DNA from: Colias croceus | Taxonomy: Eukaryota > Arthropoda > Insecta > Lepidoptera > Pieridae | Length of the DNA stretch: 64,000 nucleotides | Direction: 5' to 3' | Assembly: GCF_905220415.1 (NCBI RefSeq) | Contig: NC_059550.1 | Span: 4,156,501 to 4,220,500 of the forward strand | Part shown: positions 36,151 through 45,798 of the stretch, in pieces | Layout: each line of letters starts with the position of its first letter | How positions within the stretch are numbered: position 1 is the stretch's first letter | Made by a program: the position numbers and the translations under genes | Notes under the pieces: generated by a model | What the model was told of the DNA's origin: nothing | Databases searched by the model: none | The model's input: only the letters and a program-made list of their open reading frames with translations

Positions 36151-39100
36151 TTTCATTTATATCCTATCCTCGTTTACTGTATTGCCAGATTGACCATAGA
36201 CAATTTATTCCATTATTTTCTTTATCACCAACATCAAATTCCTTTTTCAAATTTGATACAGATTAAAAATAAACAACAGAATGATAGGTTGCTACGCAGT
36301 TTTTTGTCGATAAAAGTACAACATTGTTTTTTTTTCGTTTTTAAATTCAGGGGTGTAGCAAGACTTAATGTATCCTCGTTAGTGGGACAAAGAGGAAGTA
36401 TAATAGGCACGCTTTTTAATCGCAGCTCATATTACATTGTAATCTTTACTGAGGGTTGCGCGTGAGCAGACGGGACCCGTATTTGTAACAATATCGATGT
36501 TGGCCAACAACACTTACCGACTTATTATAAATAGGGATGTGAATATGGAATGTCGATGAAAATTATCCTGATATTACGTTAAGTTATCTATCTTAGAGCT
36601 GTCTATTTATATATTACACATTAAAGGAAAGACACTGAAAGTAGATTAGATCTAATGGATTAGAATTGATAGTATAAATAAATGTGGCTAGAGTGTATTA
36701 ATATTTCGAACAAATTGTAAGAGTCAAGAGTGATATCCAACTAAAATGTTCTTCTGTTCAAATATATCTGAATATAAAAAGTAACTGACTAATAACGTTA
36801 ATGAAGTTTATCGAAACATCGATAGTTACAGCACAACACTGTATGCGTCACGCTTCACACTGGGTACAGTCAATCGCCGTGGTTTACCTAATACATTTTG
36901 AGGTATGGACACAATGACACACCCCGCTGAAGATAATTTATGTATTGTGCTTAACTATGGGGGAACTACGGGCCCGTCTACCTAGTAAGATAAATGGATG
37001 CACTTTTATAAATGCAATAAAGTTAAAACGCAATCTTGATGTACGGATCTGTGTGATTTGTTGATTGGTTTTGAATGGGTTATAGTGGAACGATTATTTA
37101 CACTTTCCTAGTGGATTCCAAGTGTCTTAAGAAGTAGTAATATTTTTTATCGATGACAAATTACAACATAATCTTGTTAACAACACTACTTAAAGTTAAT
37201 TCAAAAGTTTTGGCTGTAACTTAGCGCAAATTTTACAGCTTACAAACAGAATAATGATAACATGAAAATACATCATAATATTTCATATTACTGACTGGTT
37301 CTGAGGTAAACAACTCAAACTATAAATAGCAACCCGGTCCGACACGCGCAGGAGCTTACTATCTCCCTTTAAATAATTACCCAGTAGCAGATGATACGGA
37401 TTACAGTTCCTTTATAAAAGCGAACTGCTCTTATTAAAGAAGAGACCGTTAAGCCGTTATTAGATACAAATTTTGTATCAAATGTTTTTGAGCCGTATCT
37501 AGAACATATTTAATCTATGGTCACACACGTGTTTTAAATGTATAATTAGGTATACTATAATATCATTATTTTTGTCCTATTAATATGTGTAATTTATTGA
37601 TGTTCTCTATTGTTAAATGTCATGGCATCAGCTATTAAGGATCGAATTGAGTTCATAGGTTCGTATTAAATAGGACATGAATATTTAAGTGTTTCATATA
37701 TTATATCATTATCAGTTAAAGAAAATGTAAAAAGTCAAAGGTAAAGTACTATCTACTTGCAAAACTAAACATTTATTTTAATCATATGTTTATTCGAAAA
37801 TTAGGATCAAAATTGCGTAGGCAGTAGTTATGTTTAATACAACATTATCTCATCAGAAAGTCGGCCTTTGGCTAACCTTTTGGCTCCACTTGGGATCTGT
37901 TTAGAATCCTTCTAATTGTTACGTTAACGAGATCGGTCTAACGTTACTTTTGATCAAGAAATTCATAACTAGGTATTCCTTATTTGAGGTTTGAGTAGTC
38001 TCTCGAGGTTTGTGTATAAAAATAGGACAATAATTAAGATACGTAGATACTTCAATTTTATAGGGCAGTAGGTATAAACTTGTATTTTAGGTAATATTAT
38101 GCAGTATTATTGTTATAAAAACTGGTTAATATTAATACCTTATTACATGAGAGCAGACAATTCTAGCATCAATGCCTAAGCTTCTAAGTATGTATACGAT
38201 GTGTCAATTCTAGCATCAAGATTCAAAACCATTTAACAAGGCAAACATGTTCCCATCATTTACATGCAAATTGATTGAAATTAATTCGGCACCGACAATC
38301 CGACGCCTAGTCGACTCAGGCACAATTACTTGCTGTTGCTACTAAGCTTCGTGTTACAGTTAAGGAACGATCACATAGAATATAGACGTAATAAGTACTA
38401 GATTCTCAGTTTACTAATTTTGGAATATTTTTATTTCTTGTTTGGTCTATTCCTATATTTTTTGTACCACCTCGAGCAATGGTTAAACATTATTTCAAAA
38501 TTGTAAAACTGAAACTGAACTAGGTACAACCAACTAATAGTTTAAGCTTTTTTTTGAAAGTCTTATCTATAACTGGCACAAATTTTCGGCTTAACACCTA
38601 AAAATATGCCCACTTTAAGTCAATAGGTAGGTATTTAATCTAGTTAATGAACGCACTAAATATTGACTTTAATAATGCATAAACAGACACACTAAGTTTG
38701 AATTTAATTGAAATACTATGTTTTATCCATTAGATCTTTTTAAAAACATATCCCTTATCTATCAGCTGCACAAAATTGTAACGCAATCTTTGAACCTAAC
38801 CCAACTCCGGTGTGAACACACCGCTACGTGATCTATCAACTCACTAGTTATTGACTAAAAGCCAAGTGTTATCCATCAAAGTGTCAAGCTCCCTATCTGA
38901 GGGTGCTACAATAGCTTTAGATGCAAAATATAATAAATATTGTGTCCGAGTTATCGGAATGAAAAATTGCTGAGAATATCGTAATTTCACACTATTTCCC
39001 CAACTTCCGTGTTACACTTACGCACAAAGTTTGTAACCGCAAAATCTGTATAAGTATCTGGAATAATAGGTACATTGCTGACATTTATTGTATACAAATC

Positions 39101-40682
39101 AGTAGTGTTAGGGTTAAATTGAAAGACTAGGACTAAATCGTAACAGAACTTTTATATACTATTACAAGTATGTGTTCACAATATTATAAAATGAGCGTTT
39201 CTGTGAAAAATGTCACAATGCTCTAATTCTGTTTGTGTTTACCTACAGCAGCATTTTAATAATTTAGTTTTTAAAATCAAGTTCTACAATTATATAATAT
39301 CGTTGATTCTACTAATCAAGAATACCTCATCCTTCAATGTAATACAAGAGAATAAATCATTAATTGAAAACAATCGATAAAAGCTTTACGCGTTACTTAC
39401 ATTCCACTCATGTGATAAGACCTCAGAAAGGAATTTCGCTTGTCAATAATTCATTGCGAATGACGAATCGATGGTCGGTAATAAAACGCAGGTTCCCGAG
39501 GGAAATCTTAGCGGTGTAATGAAGCCAATGAATTTAATATTGACGAAAAGGAATTCTGTATGAAATTGTTTATTCACGCTAACCAATAATGACAAAGGTT
39601 ACAAATGATATACAGACGAAAACGTATCAATTAGTTTGTTTAGTTTAAATAATTAGGTATCTTAAATGTACCACAATTAATGTGTTTAGAAAATACTATA
39701 CCTACTCTACAAAAAGTGTGTCGTACGTCGTACGCCTTCCCTAAGACCCTAAACTTGGTTAATAACTATATTAAACAACCCCTGCGTCCCATGAAACGAC
39801 CCATATAGCATTGTCTTCATAACACCTTTACAAACAAAGCAATGATGAATGCATTAGTGTGGCCACCGTTGTATTTACTTAGCTATACGTACAGGGTTCA
39901 GGATTATGCCGTTATACTAATTGACATAGGTATTTAGCAAAAACTGTCCCCTTGTTTCGTGTTGATGCATTTTGATTGAGGGTTTTGCTAATCCGCCTTA
40001 AGCTGGGTGGAATTAAAATTAAGCTCGCACAAATCTTAATTTAAGACAATTTCGGTCGCATTCTGCAGAGTCTGATTTGTAATTTAATTTTGGAATCTTT
40101 TGTATCTCTTAGAAATCTCTTGTATCTCTTAAATCTTATCCTGGTTCCTTTTGAATGCAAAAGTTGAGATATTTTTAATTCAAATAAAAAATAGGTATTG
40201 ATTTCCAGAAAAATAAAACAAAATTAGTTAGGTAAGTCTAGTAATATGTTTTATTACAATTTCTTTTCATTTGTACAATGTTTAGAGGTATTTTCATTCT
40301 ACATAATAGGTAGATAATGAAATATAATATATAACATGGTAAGTCGAACTATAAATGGGTTATCTGAATTTCAAAATAATAATAAATCATTATTGGTACT
40401 GGTACTGGTACTGGTGTATACTCTTGCTTACAATGTATTCGTATCTAAACAAGACCACAATTGTTTGATTTTAAGACTAAGGTATTCGATATTTAGGACA
40501 GAACGTAGGCTTTGAATATCGTATTTACCGCAAAGTTCAGTCAGGAACAATGGACAGAAAACGTTAAGGTTGCTAACCTTTTAGCTAATACCATTAGTAA
40601 GGATCTTCTTTGTATTGAATAAGTAAAGTAATGGAATTGTACAGTTTTTATGCTAAAGTCTTACGTGTCTTTGCGATACAAA
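36151..40682. other. AT-rich intergenic DNA
   Basis: No gene, RNA or bounded repeat was recognised. A 105-codon frame at 36148-36465 shows no domain and looks like chance. Confidence 0.5.
40394..40415. repeat. GGTACT hexamer repeat
   Basis: About 3.5 perfect copies of GGTACT/TACTGG. The complementary hexamer recurs at 42975-43000. Confidence 0.85.
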
Positions 40683-40871
40683 TCTATACCAGTATTATAA
40701 AGCTGAAGAGTTTTTTTTTTGTTTGTTTGAACGCGCTAATCTTAGAAAGAATTTTTCAAATCTTTGAATAATTCTTTCGGTGTTAGATAGCCCATTTATC
40801 GAGGAAGGTTATCATCACGCTACGGCCGACAGGAGTGGAGCCACGGGGGTGAAACCGCGCGGAGCAGCTAG
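40683..40871 (+). mobile_element. Non-autonomous Helitron-like element
   Basis: Begins TCTATACCAGTATTATAAAG after a host A and ends GAGCAGCTAG before a host T. It contains the 'gttagatagcccatttatcg' block and a CACGGGGGTGAAACCGCGC palindrome near the 3' end. No coding capacity. It lies 38 bp before the SINE. Confidence 0.6.
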
Positions 40872-40909
40872 TAAGTAATAGAATTTATTGCGATATAGCA
40901 AACCTACTA

Positions 40910-41211
40910 AGAGCAGTGGTGGCTCAGTGGTGAGACCTCGGACTTCGAATCGATAAGTCCGGGGTTCGAGACCAGGTGAGCGCGCAGGAAATAAATTGAT
41001 TTTTCAATTTATCTGCGCATGTTGTAACATCACCACTGCTCGAACGGTGAAGGAAAACATCGTGAGGAAACCGACATGTCGAAGAATTAAAAAGTTCGAC
41101 GACATGTGTCATCCGCCAACACGCACTTGGCCAGCGCGGTGGATTATGGCCTGTACCCTCATAGGAGGCCCGTGTCCCAGCAGTGGGAACGTATATGGGC
41201 TGATGATGATG
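40910..41211 (+). mobile_element. tRNA-derived SINE with 10-bp target duplication
   Basis: The 302-bp element is flanked by the direct repeat AAACCTACTA (40900-40909 and 41212-41221). Its head resembles a tRNA gene with pol III box A (TGGCTCAGTGG, 40920-40930) and box B (GGTTCGAGACC, 40963-40973). The body has the lepidopteran block 'gaaggaaaacatcgtgagga' and the tail reads GGGCTGATGATGATGA. Chance frames on both strands inside it are not genes. The intact promoter boxes and perfect duplication point to a fairly young copy. Confidence 0.88.
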
Positions 41212-41221
41212 AAACCTACTA

Positions 41222-41912
41222 ATAGTCAATGATAGAAGATATTCCTATGATAGTAATGATATGAGTTTCCAAGAAAACAAAGCTGGTATCGGTCAATTAA
41301 GCAAAGCTGGCATGTTCACAGTACTCACACTTTTTGCAATTTCACTTACAGTATGTTCAAAAATAAATGCGACTCTAGTTTCATTTTAGAAAATATTCAA
41401 GTTTTAGACTGGCTTGCATATTCGCTCGTCTTTTAATTCTATTGAATATGCTTAGGATATGTCACAACTAAGCGCTCTAAAAGATTTTCCGCAAAATTTA
41501 ATTACGGATCAACAACTTTACGAACACTTCCAAAGAACACATACCGCAATAAGACATTGGTATTCAATTTTAAGTAAGAACCACCGATATCGTTTGTAAA
41601 TTAATGTAAATGGTGATAACTCTGATTATTAATTAGTAATTTGATTTTTGAAAAAAAAAATGCCGATTTTAGTCAAAATTTATATTTTTCTAATAAGATC
41701 CTTATCATCCAAATTTCCACCTTGGTGAGAAAAATTGACATTTCTAATGAAAATGAACAAAAAATTAAATGATTTTATTAAATACTGTAAAATAGTATAT
41801 AATTCTTCCATTTACTGTATCACAAAATTCTTCATAGATTTTTAGATATTCGTACTACACCAATTACATCACCCTGTATTTATAAACAATTGCAAAATAT
41901 GACACATACATA
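41222..41912. other. AT-rich intergenic DNA
   Basis: Nothing recognised beyond ordinary AT-rich sequence. Confidence 0.55.
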
Positions 41913-42133
41913 GGCCGGGAGATACTGACACAAAATTTCGGGTCATTTGTAACAGAATGGCGGTTCTACAGAGGTCTTATTACGCAATGACAAAAAGAAA
42001 AATGATGGTCAGAACGCTGGTACCTGCGGACTAGTCGCGTGGGCGTAAGTCACACTCGTCGGATAAGTAAGACCCCTCTAGACCGCCATCCTGTTACAAA
42101 TGACCCGAAATTTTGTGTCAGTATCTCCCGGCC
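41913..42133. mobile_element. 221-bp MITE with long near-perfect TIRs and TA target duplication
   Basis: The first 43 bp (41913-41955), starting GGCCGGGAGATACTGACACA, are the exact reverse complement of the last 43 bp (42091-42133). The match continues with a few differences for about 25 bp more on each side. TA dinucleotides flank both ends (41911-41912, 42134-42135), as for Tc1/mariner-type insertions. The 80-bp interior is non-coding. Near identity of the arms suggests a recent insertion. The autonomous partner is unknown. Confidence 0.85.
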
Positions 42134-42974
42134 TAACATGTGCAATGTGTATGTGTTGACGTTCCAGCTCTTCTTAATATACTTATATGACATAAAGACC
42201 TCTTTGACGTGTCACTATGTAGGTAAGTAAATCGTTATAACATCGTAGAGCTCATTTTATTTACAGGTAAAGTCACATTCAGAGTTCTTTCTCTATTTTT
42301 ATTATTTATTTCAAACTGTTTCTTTTTATATTTCATGAATAGTTACAACATTCAAATATAATGTACTCACAAAGGAGAGGTTAGGAAAGGTTAGTAAAAT
42401 ATTTCAAAATTTCTGTCGCAGTGATACATTTTCAATTATCCACGCAATTCAAATAACCTAATCCGTTACCCTACAACAATTCGTTTTCTGTAACAATGAA
42501 TAATTCCAAACTTTTCACTAGTTTTGGCAATTTATCGCGTTGTACTAAAACCGTGCCCAAACGATTACCCTCCTGTTATAGAGCAGATGGTCAAGCAACA
42601 AATGTTATTGATACTTTCCGAAAATCCTCGCTAATACTCGAAAATTGCCCGTAACAGATGTTATGTGGCGTTCGCTGGATTTGTCACAATATTAATTAAA
42701 ATTTACCTTTATGATCACTAACAACGGGAAACAATGTATTGTTGTTTTAATAGGCAGTATATTGGTAATTAAATTGCATCTGTTACATTAGTTTTGGTAA
42801 TATTTATCATAATACTAGGTATATTGCTTTGAAAAATAAATAGAATGTTAATGTTGGAGTCGATCATGCTCCTACAGGAATTGGTCCAGCTCGCACCTAA
42901 GGTGTCACCTGACACCTCCGCAGAAGATCAGTGTCGAATAGTAGCATATCGATGTAACTGTGTTTCGTATTATG

Positions 42975-43000
42975 AGTACCAATACCAATACCAGTACCAA
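42975..43000. repeat. TACCAA/TACCAG hexamer repeat
   Basis: About four copies of TACCAA/TACCAG, the reverse complement of the hexamer at 40394-40415. Confidence 0.8.
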
Positions 43001-43339
43001 TGTCCACGAGCACCTATGTCAACGCTGAAATAATAAAAAATGTGTTTTAACTTTTAATATTATCATACTTAACTTACCCATTTGTTATTATAAATTCTAA
43101 CAATTCTAAAAACGAGTTAAAAGTTCATAAATTATATTACAAATTAGTATCAGTACCTATACTATCGGTAAGTAGGTATCTAGATTTTAGAAAATGGAAA
43201 TTTTCAAATACGATTTTACTTCTACAAACAATCACATAATATAGACTGTCCACGAAACCACGAATAAAATGCTTTTCACAGTAAACTTACAAATCTTATT
43301 CTCTATTGTAAGAACTTGTAAACAGGTCATCCTAACGAG

Positions 43340-43470
43340 GCCCTGACGGGAGCCGTTGGGACACTGATGACGTCACGTACGTACGTCACTATTTAGCTAA
43401 AGAGCTTTGTACTGAAATTGAATTGCATTTGGCGGCGCGTGATCGCTGACTGACGTTGACGAGGGAAAAT
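43340..43470. promoter_or_regulatory. GC-rich island with palindromic CRE sites
   Basis: Contains TGACGTCA at 43368-43375, followed directly by CGTACGTACGTCAC, and later GGCGGCGCG and TGACGTTGACG. These ATF/CREB-type palindromes in AT-rich DNA suggest a regulatory element or unannotated promoter. No exon could be attached to it. Confidence 0.3.
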
Positions 43471-45695
43471 ATATCTGCACGGTATTCTACATACGTCTGT
43501 CAGCGCTGAATGTATTGTGTTTTTTTAGACAGTTGTATACGAGTAATAAAGATTTTGTTAACGTCTTGTATTATAAAAGTATCTACTAGATTAGATTTTT
43601 TCTCGATGCTAAAAACTTATCAGATTGGCTATAAGTACACTAGTCAGGCATATTTCATTCTATTAAATTATCAAAAAGCAAACACGTCATTTAGATATTA
43701 CACATGACGTAAGTACCTATTTATCGTCATAGATGTCGGCTTTGGACGACCACAATTCCATTTTCTGCTGGCTTGCCATCATGCTATATTATTGAAGTCA
43801 ATATAATTGGATAATGATGTAGCAAGATAAAGCCTGTAAGCCGTTAGGTACGTAATATTGCTTACATGGCGGAATATAGAGGAGGCTTTTTGCCCCATCT
43901 ATAGTCCTTACCAATATAATTTTGTAAAATCATTGTCACACGTCGTCAATTTATTTGAAAATTCAGCTTTGGAATGTTTCTGTTACTTATGCTAACAAGT
44001 GCTGTTTATTTCCAAACTTTGTAATGCAAATAAATAAAAAAATAGCATGACAGAATTACAAGCAATTAATTCAACTCCTTCCTTTAACAACTTCACCGTA
44101 ACGAGTGTAAAAGTTTATCACCCCTTTATTTGGCACGCTGTAAACTTTTACGATATAGCATTTACTTACGCAAGTTGACCCCTTGCTACCCGCGTACCGT
44201 GTACTAAAGTTATAATTTAATTATAACACCCTAAGGAGTCATTTCTACGTCCACGGAATACCAGGCTTTATATAATAATAATATGGTTATGTATCATTAT
44301 ATTTTACAGTTATCATTTCATTAGTAATATCAAACGTGAGGTACAAGTTGGGTTGAGTTGAGGTAAGTTTGTACCAAGGTGCAGATTGAGCTAAAGTTAA
44401 GAGAAGTTACTTGCTTCTGTTGGACGTGTGTCTTGTTTCGTATGTATATAAGGCATCTCTAAATTGGATACCTAATACAAATAAAATAAACATACCTATA
44501 GGTAAATTAAAATAAAACAAAATAATAGTTAAACTCAAATAAATTCTCATTTTCTCTCCTATAAACCTCTATATTTTAATTATTCTTTTTGCAAGTAATG
44601 CATCTACATTTTTTTAAAAATGAACAAATAATATAAAGACATGGGCCTGCAAGAAGCAATAAGCGTGGGTTGGCGTAGATGGTTGATTTTTCATTACCCG
44701 ACCGGTTCATCAAATCTTCGGCCTCGTTTCATAAATTAATGAAAAAGTAAGTGAAGTCCTACCAAGGTAGGACTTTCATATTAATTTTCTTTTAGCATAA
44801 AGAGCAAAACCAAGAAACGTTCAAATAACTTTTTTATCATGATGACCTATGATAACACAGTACCTACTATACTGGTCAAATAAAATATAAATATAGGTAC
44901 CTATTTGCTTGTTCCATGGTGGTTCAGGTGTTTTTTAGATTTTTTCATTGTCATCGTGGATCAAGCTTATGTGCACTATTTAATAAAGTACAAAAAATCT
45001 ATTTAAATAAAATTAGATAATACTAAAATGATAATTCATTTTATAATAATTTAAGCTTGTCTCCCACACATTTCAAGCAGATAAAACCGTGTATAGCATG
45101 AGCCACTAATTCCATTAAATTTGAAACTGTAATTGAATTGAATTCGAATTGAATAGAATCTTTAGAACGCTAAAGGAATTCTCTAATTCTAAGTAAACTA
45201 GTTAGCGCGGTTCGCGGTCCGTTTGTTTGCGGGCGCTCACCGCTTTAAGCGCTTTTTCAAATTTAATTTTGTCGCAGGCGAGATTTAAAAGGACAATTTG
45301 CAGAAGACAATTTTCTTTGTAAACTTCCTAAGAATTTTTTTACTTGGGACAACTTTTAATCTATCGTTAATAGTTCATTAAAGTTTCTACATAGTTCTAC
45401 TTTGGAAAATTTTTCATCGAAATACCTACCTACCAACTTCAAAATCTGTTTCTTCATAACTAGGTAAAAAAAAAAAAAATAAAAATATCTTTATTGAGTA
45501 CAAAAATTAATACAGTCCAATTACAGTGTGGCTCTGTCTTCCTAGCTAGGAAAATCCTGTGTTAAGGAAGACAGTTCCTTCCCAGAGAACATGTTCAGTA
45601 CAAAACAAAGATTACATTAAAAAAAAAAAACAGAGAAAGTAGGAAAAAAAAACATATAATAAATACAGCTGCGCGTTTACAATTTTTTACGAGTA

Positions 45696-45783
45696 TAGTG
45701 TGTGAGTTTGTTAGTGTGAGTGTGTGTGTGTGTGTTTGTTAATGTGTGTGCTTGTGCATGTGAGTGTTGTGTGTTTGTGCATG
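45696..45783. repeat. Imperfect (GT)n-rich microsatellite in LINE 3' UTR
   Basis: Runs of GTGTGTGTGTGTGT mixed with GAGT, TTGT and GCATGT units, lying between the ORF2 stop and the 3' end of the element. Confidence 0.85.
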
Positions 45784-45798
45784 TTATATTATTGACAT

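Larger units (their letters stand above)
42136..45463. other. Intergenic DNA with a small CRE-rich GC island
   Basis: Mostly AT-rich and without coding signal. Exceptions are the hexamer repeat at 42975-43000 and the CRE-like cluster at 43340-43470, which are listed separately. Confidence 0.5.

Noticed and set aside
40911..40985. Functional tRNA gene
   Set aside because: Box A and box B are present but the sequence continues as a SINE body with target duplications, and no proper cloverleaf with an acceptor stem is formed.
40924..41232. 101- and 78-codon frames on both strands
   Set aside because: They lie inside the SINE and are by-products of its sequence.
42039..42230. 63-codon frame
   Set aside because: Begins inside the MITE and runs out of its right end.
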